Of a stretch of 6,235 nt of DNA, positions 1 to 5,787 are shown piece after piece. This stretch comes from Microcaldota archaeon (GTDB lineage Archaea > Micrarchaeota > Micrarchaeia > Micrarchaeales > CABMGC01). Where the stretch lies: contig JAJZKH010000047.1 in assembly GCA_021850955.1 (NCBI GenBank), forward strand, positions 1 to 6,235. The letters are read 5' to 3'. The translations under genes were made by a program, and so were the position numbers. The notes under the pieces were generated by a model. The model saw only the letters and a program-made list of their open reading frames with translations. It made no database searches and was not told where the DNA came from. Within the stretch, counting starts at the first letter, position 1; the number at the start of each line of letters is the position of its first letter.

Positions 1-103
1 TTCTTTACTTTTTTTGTTTTTATTGTTATTTCACGTTCTATCAAGGTAAAGAGTACGAGCTTCTCTATTTTGTAGAGAGTTTTAGTAACTTCTCAGTGCG
101 ATT

Positions 104-131
104 TTTCAAGATAACAGGAAGTTATCTGAAA
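104..131 (-). repeat. Imperfect inverted repeat (11 bp, one bulge)
   Basis: Arms 104-115 and 121-131 pair as four plus seven base pairs with a single unpaired base at 108 and a five-base loop (116-120). A second inverted repeat with six-base arms lies at 62-67 and 73-78. On the minus strand the first hairpin would sit at the extreme 5' end of a transcript started from the TATA box at 165-157. It could be a structured leader or part of a small RNA. It is not recognisable as a known riboswitch, tRNA or C/D-box RNA. Confidence 0.4.
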
Positions 132-153
132 GCTAATTATTTATCTTATTGTT

Positions 154-172
154 CATATTTATATACCTTTTG
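154..172 (-). promoter_or_regulatory. Candidate archaeal promoter (BRE + TATA)
   Basis: On the minus strand a purine-rich BRE-like AAAAGG directly precedes TATATAAAT (165-157), close to the archaeal BRE/TATA consensus. A start site about 25 bases downstream would fall near 134-136, just before the hairpin at 131-104. The transcript would run off the left edge. It lies downstream of the ATPase gene on the same strand, so it would belong to the next gene or to a small RNA. The call rests on sequence resemblance only. Confidence 0.4.
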
Positions 173-216
173 CGGTTCGCCTTAATCTAATGCCTTAAAA
201 GTATTGAGTTTCTCAT

Positions 217-1887
217 TCACTTAGCGCTAACTTTGTTAAAAATTTTTACTACTGTACTCAAAAATGCAGTACACTCTTCATATACAAGAAAGTCTTCCAT
301 ACTCATGCAAAGTACACCAGTTATAGAGTTATAATTTATGAGATCTGTTTTTTTACATAAGACTATTACACGATCATAATTTTTTATTCGTTCAGTAATC
401 ATATTTTTTGTTTCATTTAAATTCTTAAGCCCTGTTTCATATTCAATAGCATATTTAATACCGTCCTTCTCTGCTATAATATCTGGTCCATATGATGTAT
501 TATGAATCTTTACATAAAACCCAAAACGTTTAAGTTGTAGTGCTATTATTCCAACACTAATATCATGTTCAGGCGTATTTAGCACGTTTCCTAAATACCA
601 CGTATCGTCATATGCGCAGCCGTATTTTATTGTATATTGTTGAATATTTTTATTATTCTTTAAAGTTTTAATTCCCATATCTATTTCATGATCAATAAAG
701 CCGTTTACTCTTAGCTCGTTTCGCAGCTCTTTTTCTCTTATTACGGCTCTTGTTAACTCATCTAATATATATGCCATTGGAGGAGTTTGGTTTTTAACTC
801 TGCCGAACTTAAGTATCAAGGGCTCTTTATGATAATAATCTACAGCGACAGCCTCTCCTACGCTTAAGGATCTGAGCGCAGTTTTTATTCTACTTGATCG
901 TTCTCCTTCGTTTCCGCCAGATATAAAACTAGATACATAATTAAGTTCCTCTGGTTCTCTTGTATAAAAACTTATAAAAAGCGATGAGTTACATCTTACA
1001 TCTCTATCCAACGTTTTGGCAGTTTGAGAGATTGATATTATACCTATACCATACTTTCTTCCTTCAGAAACAAGTCTGCCAAGTATTGGATTATCGCCAA
1101 GCTTTCCAGCTTCATCTACTACTATATAAAGTTTCATAATACTGCTTTCTCCATGCATTATGGCATAGGTATAAATCTGTTTAAGTATACCCTCCATAAA
1201 AATACTTTGTGCATCTACCGTTCCAAGACCTTTTAATAAAATGATTGTCCTTGAGTTTACAGCTTCTGAAATCTTTATTGTATTTTTAGTATCAAGATAC
1301 TCCAATGATGTGAATCTTGTTAAAAGATACTCAAGCATGTTTGCTTCTGTTTTATTGTTTTTGAGCTCTGCGTTTTTCTTGAAAACCTTTAAGGTAAAAA
1401 TGAGTGAAGAAAATGACGGCTCCTTTGTCTTTCTTTCGCAGATTTCATAAGTATATTTTATACATCGATATAACAGATTTGATTGTACATGACCAAGCCT
1501 AAGATATTTTTGTAAAATTGTTGATAGTTCTGAGGTTTTCTCATTTATGCTTGCCATGCCTCTTTCAAAAATATTTATTCCATTGTGCTTTGCATTTATT
1601 ACTTTTGCATTTATGCTATTTGCCAATCCAACATAATCACTTTTTGGATCTAAAATAATTAAATTAAAGTTATCTTCCGAAAGCATCTGAATAATTACAT
1701 TAGCGGCATTTGATTTTCCAGATCCACTTTGTCCGACTATTGCTATATGTGGATTTATTCTGTTGCTAATTGAGAGATAATTATTAAAAAATGGCTTTTT
1801 CCAAACAAAAGAAAATTCATTGTTGTACGTTATTCTTCTTTTTTTAAGGTATTTAAAAATCATACAATAATTATTTTTTTTATCCAT
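217..1887 (-). CDS. HerA/VirD4-like DUF87 ATPase fused to a PD-(D/E)XK-like nuclease domain
   Basis: The 556-residue product starts with a P-loop ATPase of the HerA/FtsK superfamily. Walker A GQSGSGKS is at residues 52-59, Walker B LYIVVDEAG ends in D258-E259, and a conserved Gln sits in ISISQ (Q288). Walker A comes early, so there is no room for the HAS barrel of true HerA; the layout resembles VirD4/TraG-like or DUF87 motor proteins. After a charged helical linker (about 375-410), residues about 440-525 look like a restriction-endonuclease fold: GPD at 467-469, then IEYETG with E482 and E484, resembling the replication-relaxation family and PD-(D/E)XK nucleases, but with ExE where ExK is usual. 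The inferred role is hexameric DNA pumping or unwinding coupled to DNA cleavage or binding in the cytoplasm. No TM segment is evident. The ATG at 1887 is preferred to the GTG at 1896 because TGTGAT gives a Shine-Dalgarno match five bases before it. It lies downstream of nfo on the same strand. The ATPase assignment is firm; the nuclease activity is inference. Confidence 0.85.
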   Translation of the reverse strand: MDKKNNYCMIFKYLKKRRITYNNEFSFVWKKPFFNNYLSISNRINPHIAIVGQSGSGKSNAANVIIQMLSEDNFNLIILDPKSDYVGLANSINAKVINAKHNGINIFERGMASINEKTSELSTILQKYLRLGHVQSNLLYRCIKYTYEICERKTKEPSFSSLIFTLKVFKKNAELKNNKTEANMLEYLLTRFTSLEYLDTKNTIKISEAVNSRTIILLKGLGTVDAQSIFMEGILKQIYTYAIMHGESSIMKLYIVVDEAGKLGDNPILGRLVSEGRKYGIGIISISQTAKTLDRDVRCNSSLFISFYTREPEELNYVSSFISGGNEGERSSRIKTALRSLSVGEAVAVDYYHKEPLILKFGRVKNQTPPMAYILDELTRAVIREKELRNELRVNGFIDHEIDMGIKTLKNNKNIQQYTIKYGCAYDDTWYLGNVLNTPEHDISVGIIALQLKRFGFYVKIHNTSYGPDIIAEKDGIKYAIEYETGLKNLNETKNMITERIKNYDRVIVLCKKTDLINYNSITGVLCMSMEDFLVYEECTAFLSTVVKIFNKVSAK

Positions 1888-1910
1888 AAATATCACATTT
1901 ACTTAAAACT

Positions 1911-1980
1911 GAAAGGAAAAGAAAGATAGAAAGATAAAAATAAAAGATAAAAAATAAAAAGATAAGAAAAAAGAGATAGT
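1911..1980 (-). terminator. T-rich tract between nfo and the ATPase gene (possible archaeal terminator)
   Basis: The plus strand is almost entirely purine here apart from the T of repeated GATA and ATA units (GATA at 1925, 1933, 1946, 1961 and 1975). The minus strand, in which nfo is transcribed, is therefore a long run of T and C with several T5-T6 stretches. Archaeal RNA polymerase terminates at oligo-T tracts without needing a hairpin, so this is a plausible terminator for nfo. It may also simply be a degenerate simple-sequence repeat. No clear TATA box for the ATPase gene was found in this gap. Confidence 0.4.
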
Positions 1981-2009
1981 AAATTACATTAAACTGTTAT
2001 AAAATAAAA

Positions 2010-2834
2010 TTACAAAAGTATTTCCCTGACTGTTTTTAATTCGTTTAGTTCCTGTTCCTTGCTTGAATGTGGAGTTTCTAGAATAAAATTAAGGCCAAGA
2101 AACTTCTTATAAGAAAAAAACGATTTGAATCCATCTATTCCTATATTTCCAAGACCTATGCACTCATGTCTGTCCCTTCCGGATCCTAATTCATATTTAG
2201 CATCATTCAAATGAATAAGTTTGATGTTTTCAAATCCAAGTTTGTCATCTATAAGTTTTGCAGTTTCTGTTTTTCTTACATCGTATCCTGCAGCAAAAAG
2301 ATGACAAGTATCTATACAAAAACCTACCTCACTTGAATGTATCTTATCATATATTTCTTTAAGATCCTCAAGTGTAGAACCTACGCTGTTTTTCTGTCCT
2401 GCCTGATTTTCAAGCAATACAAAAACCCCGTTTTTTTCACTTTTCACAGAACTTACTGCATTTACCACCCTATCAATGGCTTTTTCCTTACCCTCGCCAA
2501 GACCACTTCCTAAATGAACTACTACGTACTCTATCTTAAGTGCAGCACACTCTTTAACTATTATTGAGAGTGTTTCTACTGATTTTTTATATACATCTTC
2601 TTTTGGTGATGCTAGATTAGGTAAATAGGGCATATGAACAAAGACCGGTTCAATTTTGGTATTTTTTGATTTTATAAGAAATTTATTTTTTTCTTCGGTA
2701 GATATTTTTTGCACTGACCAGATTCTTGGACTGCCTATAAATATTTGCATTGTAGTACAGTTTATCTCCTTAGAATAATCAAAAGCGTTTGAAATTCCTC
2801 CTGAAATTGATACATGATACCCAAGTTTTAACAT
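2010..2834 (-). CDS. nfo: Endonuclease IV (AP endonuclease)
   Basis: This 274-residue protein is a full-length endonuclease IV, a TIM-barrel trinuclear-zinc enzyme that cuts the backbone 5' of abasic sites in base-excision repair. The family opening GYHVSISGG is at residues 5-13. All nine metal ligands can be placed by comparison with E. coli Nfo: H67, H107, E142, D175, H178, H208, D221, H223 and E253. They lie in the usual motifs VVHLGSG, LENQAGQ, FCIDTCH, HLNDAKYELGSGRDRH and LETP. The start is ATG 2834; the in-frame TTG at 2837 is rejected because AGGT at 2844-2841 is better spaced for the ATG and the family begins close to this point. It starts 4 bases after the stop of the upstream unknown gene, so the two are very probably cotranscribed and translationally coupled. 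The downstream T-rich tract may end the transcript. Confidence 0.97.
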   Translation of the reverse strand: MLKLGYHVSISGGISNAFDYSKEINCTTMQIFIGSPRIWSVQKISTEEKNKFLIKSKNTKIEPVFVHMPYLPNLASPKEDVYKKSVETLSIIVKECAALKIEYVVVHLGSGLGEGKEKAIDRVVNAVSSVKSEKNGVFVLLENQAGQKNSVGSTLEDLKEIYDKIHSSEVGFCIDTCHLFAAGYDVRKTETAKLIDDKLGFENIKLIHLNDAKYELGSGRDRHECIGLGNIGIDGFKSFFSYKKFLGLNFILETPHSSKEQELNELKTVREILL

Positions 2835-2838
2835 CAAA

Positions 2839-3450
2839 TTACCTGCATAGTTGTAATGCTTTTTTTACAATGTCAATTTCTTCATCGCTTAATGCCTCGC
2901 TTTTTAGGAAATTTTTGCTTTTAATCACAAACTCTAGAATATCTATTCTTTCGACATTTCTTTTTGCAGTTTCTGCTATTATCATTGCCGTATTATTTAT
3001 TTTCATCGTTTCAGCAAAATCAAGCACCCAGGAATCTATCACCTTAACAAATCCCATAAGCAGATGTATGCTGGATATGGCCATAAGAAACTTTTTGAGT
3101 TCGTCCATTCTTTCTATTAATTCTGGTTTTTCTTCCTCTCCATTTTCTATTTTTTTTATGAATTCAGAGTACTGCTTGCTTATTTCGTCCTCTTTTTCTA
3201 AAAGATTGCTTATTATCAACATATCCATCTCAATCTCAGAGGATTTATCAGGAAGTTTTACTGTGTTGCCATTTATCTCTAGTCTTTTTTCATCAATCTC
3301 GATATGTACTAAATCTATAGCTTCTAGAATAAGTTCATTTTTGGTCTTTACAAGGATCTCCTGTGCAAGCATCCATTGTGGTATGTCGTCAGCAATATTA
3401 CTTAAGGAATTGGTTTGTTTGTTTTCAAAATTGCCAGGGGTCTTTGCCAT
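2839..3450 (-). CDS. Uncharacterised helical protein upstream of nfo
   Basis: I do not recognise this 203-residue protein. It is acidic and Lys/Glu/Ile/Leu-rich and appears almost wholly alpha-helical. A stretch around residues 70-125 (LLEKEDEISKQYSEFIKKIE and onward) has coiled-coil character. A more hydrophobic helix with Trp follows (about 125-150), and the Glu/Asp-Lys-rich tail ends in LCR. No signal peptide, transmembrane segment, zinc motif or P-loop is seen. The ATG at 3450 is the first in frame and has TGAT a few bases upstream as a weak Shine-Dalgarno match. A long antisense frame covers the same bases but is Ser/Phe/Ile-rich, as expected for a shadow. The stop is 4 bases from the nfo start, so a role linked to DNA repair is conceivable from context only. 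Confidence 0.72.
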   Translation of the reverse strand: MAKTPGNFENKQTNSLSNIADDIPQWMLAQEILVKTKNELILEAIDLVHIEIDEKRLEINGNTVKLPDKSSEIEMDMLIISNLLEKEDEISKQYSEFIKKIENGEEEKPELIERMDELKKFLMAISSIHLLMGFVKVIDSWVLDFAETMKINNTAMIIAETAKRNVERIDILEFVIKSKNFLKSEALSDEEIDIVKKALQLCR

Positions 3451-3468
3451 AAAATCATAGTTTTAAAT

Positions 3469-3482
3469 ATTGGTAATCCAAT
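3469..3482. repeat. Short inverted repeat ATTGG-TAAT-CCAAT
   Basis: A perfect five-base inverted repeat with a four-base spacer lies about 20 bases upstream of the start of the 3450-2839 gene. It could be a small operator, but at this size in AT-rich sequence chance is a reasonable explanation. Confidence 0.25.
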
Positions 3483-3504
3483 TGCGAGATTATTAATTAC
3501 CCAT

Positions 3505-3520
3505 TAATAAATAAATAGGT
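3505..3520 (-). promoter_or_regulatory. Weak candidate TATA region for the unknown gene-nfo pair
   Basis: The minus strand reads CCTATTTATTTATTAATG across this stretch, an A/T run comparable to an archaeal TATA element. It would place a start near 3480-3490 and give a leader of roughly 35 bases before the ATG at 3450. The surrounding 164-base divergent region is so AT-rich that the exact element cannot be fixed. Confidence 0.25.
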
Positions 3521-3550
3521 TATGTAGCTATATTATACTAAAAAATAAGT

Positions 3551-3584
3551 GATTTTATGCTACAGATAAAATACGCATAAAATC
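3551..3584. repeat. Perfect 10-bp inverted repeat in the divergent intergenic region
   Basis: GATTTTATGC at 3551-3560 is followed, after a 14-base spacer, by its exact reverse complement GCATAAAATC at 3575-3584, ending 30 bases before the methyltransferase start. It could be a dimeric repressor operator controlling the methyltransferase-rhodanese pair, or a stem in the mRNA leader. The related sequence ATAAAATC occurs again at 3450-3457, over the start codon of the divergent gene, which would suit shared control; that link is speculative. Confidence 0.5.
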
Positions 3585-3605
3585 TAAAATAATCATATTT
3601 TTTAT

Positions 3606-3610
3606 GGGAG
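3606..3610 (+). promoter_or_regulatory. Shine-Dalgarno site of the methyltransferase gene
   Basis: GGGAG lies four bases before ATG 3615 and fixes that start. The upstream ATG at 3604 opens only a four-codon frame whose TGA overlaps the real start codon (ATGA arrangement), so it is not a gene start. Confidence 0.7.
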
Positions 3611-3614
3611 TAAA

Positions 3615-4232
3615 ATGAACTGCGATAATATCAAAATTGAAACGTTAGAGACTGTATACAAACCTGCAGAAGACTCATATCTTTTGATTGAGATGCTTTC
3701 TGAATATTTGAAGGATAAGAAAGAAAAAATGACACTTCTCGATATGGGTAGTGGAACAGGAATCATAGGATTGTGCGCTGCTACAAATAAAAATATCTCA
3801 AAGGTAATCATGGCTGATATAAACAAGGAATCCATAATGCTTACAAAAAGAAATTTCTTAGCAAACAAACACCAGATTAAAGCTGATATCAACATTGTAG
3901 AGAGCGATTTGTTTGATAAGCTTGATACTTTTATTTTTAATATAATAACTTTTAATCCACCGTATCTTCCTAATGAAAACAATGCTGAGCTCATGAAAGA
4001 TGCTTTCTATGGCGGCTGGTCAGGTATTGAAACAACAAAACGTTTTCTAGAAAAGGCGAAATCGCATATTGCTAAAGATGGACGTATTTTTATAATAGCA
4101 AGCTCTCTTTCTGATATTGAATCTCTACGAAGATTTATTATTGCATCTGATTTTAAGATTGAAAATGAAGGTAAGATCCATATATTTTTTGAGGATATAA
4201 TTGGAATTGAATTAAGTAATATTGATAAATAA
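3615..4232 (+). CDS. HemK2/MTQ2-family release-factor glutamine methyltransferase
   Basis: This 205-residue class I SAM-dependent methyltransferase has the family's N-terminal signature VYKPAEDSYLL (14-24), the SAM-binding loop DMGSGTGIIG (43-52) and the acidic residue after strand two (D68). It also has SDLF (97-100) and the catalytic NPPY (114-117), which marks methylation of a planar amide or amino nitrogen. GGWSGIETTKRFLEKA (133-148) and FFEDIIGIEL (191-200) complete the pattern of archaeal and eukaryotic MTQ2 rather than bacterial PrmC, which carries an extra N-terminal helical domain missing here. In characterised family members the target is the GGQ glutamine of the class I release factor (aRF1/eRF1) and the enzyme works as a heterodimer with the zinc protein Trm112; no Trm112 gene is visible in this window. 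The rhodanese gene follows after 20 bases and is probably cotranscribed. Confidence 0.93.
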   Translation: MNCDNIKIETLETVYKPAEDSYLLIEMLSEYLKDKKEKMTLLDMGSGTGIIGLCAATNKNISKVIMADINKESIMLTKRNFLANKHQIKADINIVESDLFDKLDTFIFNIITFNPPYLPNENNAELMKDAFYGGWSGIETTKRFLEKAKSHIAKDGRIFIIASSLSDIESLRRFIIASDFKIENEGKIHIFFEDIIGIELSNIDK

Positions 4233-4252
4233 TAGTTTGTTGAGAGTATAGT

Positions 4253-4582
4253 ATGGAAAATAATGAAGTTGAAGAACTTGAGTTTGATGAAGCCATACAG
4301 TACGCTTCAAAAAAGAAAACAGCACTCGTATGGGTCGGTTTTGAACCTAAAGAATATATTGAAGAGCTGCTTGGCGTAGAAAAAAACACCATTAAACAGA
4401 TATCAATAAATCAAGTATTAAAAATAAATGCAGAGCAAGCAAAAGAATTGGAAAACCATATTTTTGTATGCTACCATGGTAATTCGTCTAGATATGTAGT
4501 TGATATTCTCAAGGATAAGTATGGAATACATGCTTTAAATCTAAAAGGCGGCATAACCAGAATAGTTGGAGAGATATTCTAA
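4253..4582 (+). CDS. GlpE-like single-domain rhodanese sulfurtransferase
   Basis: The 109-residue product matches the size of a single rhodanese domain. The active-site loop CYHGNSSR runs from the catalytic C73 to R80; CYHGNSS is the same loop as in E. coli GlpE. It is followed by the usual helix and the LKGGI turn (97-101). The catalytic Cys would carry a persulfide for transfer to thiols or cyanide. The N-terminal half is less typical: the usual DxR after the first strand reads WVGF (27-30), so substrate handling may differ. The start ATG 4253 has only weak purines (GAGAG) upstream, which suits translation as the second gene of a short operon with the methyltransferase 20 bases ahead. Its stop is 4 bases from the stop of the convergent GGDEF gene. 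Confidence 0.85.
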   Translation: MENNEVEELEFDEAIQYASKKKTALVWVGFEPKEYIEELLGVEKNTIKQISINQVLKINAEQAKELENHIFVCYHGNSSRYVVDILKDKYGIHALNLKGGITRIVGEIF

Positions 4583-4586
4583 TTGT

Positions 4587-5345
4587 TTATTTTTTGGAAA
4601 GCCTACTATGTTTTTCTTTATACATTCTGCGGTCTGCAATTTTAAATAAAGTTTCTTGGATATGGTTTGCATTGCTATTTTGAAGTATACGTTTATCTAT
4701 ATCCCTCATGCTTGCAATTCCTGCAGAGAAACTAACATTAAAATCATTGCTTGCAAGATTTAGTTTTTCCACTGCGATTCTTAATCTTTCTACAAAACGC
4801 ATTGCAGAATTTTTATCTGTATTTTCTAGTATTACAATAAACTCATCGGCTCCGTTTCCTCGCCTATATGCGTAATCTGATTCTCGTATGGTATTTTTAA
4901 TTGCAAGACCTAGTCTTTTTATTGCAGCATCTCCAAATTCATGCCCCATACTGTCATTTATTTTTTTTAATCCATTTCCGTCTATTACAACAAAGGAGAT
5001 TCCAGATTGGTTTTTTTCTATATTCCTAACATAACCTGAGATTATTTTTTTTGAATCGTCAAGATATTTGTTGTTATTCCCAAGCCCAGTCATTCTATCT
5101 GTAAAAAGCATAGTTCTAAGAATTTTATTTTCTCTTCTTAGTTCAATTATCTCATTTAAAAGATTGGTTTTGTCTTTTTTAGAGGTATTAGCTTTTCTAA
5201 GTATAACTTTGAAATTGTGAGGATCTATTTTCTCTACGCGACGTACTTGTTCTAAATCAAGAATCCTAATCTCCTTGGCAAGACTAACGGCCCCCTCATT
5301 TTGTCCGTTTTGTTTGTGATTATTACTGGTATTATTGGAATACAT
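4587..5345 (-). CDS. GGDEF-domain protein (putative diguanylate cyclase) with GADEF signature
   Basis: The 252-residue protein has a polar N-terminus (1-20), a short region about 21-50, then a coiled-coil linker (about 58-80, NLLNEIIELRRENKILR) leading into a GGDEF domain (81-245). The domain start TDRMTGLGN (82-90) is typical. VVIDGNGLKKIND (119-131) carries the metal-binding Asp D122, followed by GHEFGD (134-139). FSAGIA (206-211) and the closing ADRRMYKEK (237-245) also fit. The signature reads GADEF (165-169) instead of GGDEF. The inhibitory-site-like RESD (154-157) is seven rather than the usual five residues before it, because YRRGN has about two extra residues. If active it would make c-di-GMP or a related dinucleotide from GTP; the changed loop makes this uncertain. 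No membrane segment is seen, so it is probably a cytosolic sensor. The start is ATG 5345, with the unknown gene ending 24 bases upstream. GGDEF domains are mainly bacterial, so the gene may have been acquired. Confidence 0.9.
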   Translation of the reverse strand: MYSNNTSNNHKQNGQNEGAVSLAKEIRILDLEQVRRVEKIDPHNFKVILRKANTSKKDKTNLLNEIIELRRENKILRTMLFTDRMTGLGNNNKYLDDSKKIISGYVRNIEKNQSGISFVVIDGNGLKKINDSMGHEFGDAAIKRLGLAIKNTIRESDYAYRRGNGADEFIVILENTDKNSAMRFVERLRIAVEKLNLASNDFNVSFSAGIASMRDIDKRILQNSNANHIQETLFKIADRRMYKEKHSRLSKK

Positions 5346-5369
5346 GAATCTCAGTATATATATGCGTTT

Positions 5370-5783
5370 TTAGGTATTTAAACTTACCGTTAATATGTTC
5401 TTTGAAGTTAATAGATGGAAGATGGCTGGGGAGAGAGGCTCCGAAGCCTCTCTCGAAATTATGTTTATCTCTTCACTTTCTACGCCTTCGCTGCCTATCA
5501 CATATTTAAGCTCATAGCGCCTTTTCGTATACGTGCTCTGCTCTAACAACTTGCAATGGTCTATGACCTTTGCAATTCTACCAGATGCCCTAACAAGATC
5601 TTTAACTATCTTGTATGTGCATACTGTTAGGTTTTCTGCAAAGCCGTATTCTGCATCCCATAACTTTTTATAGTCATGTAAAGATACAGCAAGATCCTTC
5701 GCTTCGGCCTTAGACAGCTCCTTTATGTGCGTATTGAGATCTTTCATAACCTTCTCCCAGCCATTTTTATTTCTTCCATCCAT
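5370..5783 (-). CDS. Uncharacterised 137-residue protein upstream of the GGDEF gene
   Basis: I do not recognise this protein. It is soluble-looking: a basic and acidic helical N-terminal half (residues 10-80, with KELSKAEAKDLAVSLHDYKK and an aromatic patch LWDAEYGF), two Cys (C55 and C78) and a Ser/Pro-rich C-terminus. No catalytic motif is evident. The start is well supported: GGGTGA at 5793-5788 is the best Shine-Dalgarno match in the window and lies four bases before ATG 5783. G+C at third codon positions is clearly higher than in nfo, the ATPase or the GGDEF gene, suggesting high expression or different ancestry. A perfect 10-bp hairpin (5431-5454) lies within the coding sequence for the C-terminal part. 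The GGDEF gene follows after 24 bases, so a partnership is possible but unproven. The frame, though open and preceded by a good ribosome site, could be longer than the true protein at its C-terminal end. Confidence 0.7.
   Translation of the reverse strand: MDGRNKNGWEKVMKDLNTHIKELSKAEAKDLAVSLHDYKKLWDAEYGFAENLTVCTYKIVKDLVRASGRIAKVIDHCKLLEQSTYTKRRYELKYVIGSEGVESEEINIISREASEPLSPAIFHLLTSKNILTVSLNT
5374..5383 (-). promoter_or_regulatory. Candidate TATA box for the GGDEF gene
   Basis: On the minus strand TTTAAATACC overlaps the last codons of the upstream gene. A transcript starting about 26 bases on (near 5352) would have a very short leader before ATG 5345. The GGDEF gene may thus have its own promoter in addition to read-through from the upstream gene. 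Confidence 0.35.
5431..5454. repeat. Perfect 10-bp GC-rich hairpin inside the 137-residue gene
   Basis: GAGAGAGGCT (5431-5440), spacer CCGA, then the exact complement AGCCTCTCTC (5445-5454). In the sense (minus) transcript the loop is TCGG. It falls around codons 110-117, is much more stable than anything expected in this AT-rich DNA, and is not followed by a long T run on the minus strand. It might affect decay or processing of the transcript ahead of the GGDEF gene, or mark the edge of an inserted sequence. Confidence 0.6.
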
Positions 5784-5787
5784 TTTT

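Larger units (their letters stand above)
1..216. other. Left-edge non-coding stretch
   Basis: No convincing gene is visible here. It holds a minus-strand TATA-like promoter (154-172) and two hairpins (62-78 and 104-131), described separately. One plus-strand frame is open from base 3 to a stop at 183-185, but more than a third of its residues are Phe or Tyr. A minus-strand frame is open from about 92 to the left edge (Lys/Glu/Ile-rich, ordinary archaeal composition), but it has no ATG and no ribosome binding site. Either could be the edge of a gene outside the window; neither is supported well enough to call. Confidence 0.5.

Noticed and set aside
2..91. Minus-strand frame open to the left edge with ordinary Lys/Glu/Ile composition
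   Set aside because: It begins right after an in-frame TGA and offers only a TTG without a Shine-Dalgarno site, so no start can be supported from this window.
3..185. Plus-strand frame open for 60 codons from the left edge, possible end of a convergent gene
   Set aside because: Over a third of the residues are Phe or Tyr with several Cys, atypical of a real protein and typical of a T-rich shadow frame; no start is inside the window to test.
1894..1896. GTG as start of the ATPase gene
   Set aside because: It lies inside the TGTGAT Shine-Dalgarno match for the ATG at 1887, which is the better start.
2835..2837. TTG as start of nfo
   Set aside because: It adds one residue only; the adjacent ATG at 2834 has better spacing from AGGT and fits the family's N-terminus.
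2789..3460. Plus-strand frame of 223 codons opposite the unknown gene
   Set aside because: Extremely Ser/Ile/Phe/Leu-rich, as expected when a Lys/Glu-rich helical gene is read on the other strand; it also overlaps the start of nfo and has no ribosome site.
3602..3994. Minus-strand frame opposite the methyltransferase
   Set aside because: The overlapping plus-strand frame carries the complete set of MTQ2 motifs, so this is its shadow.
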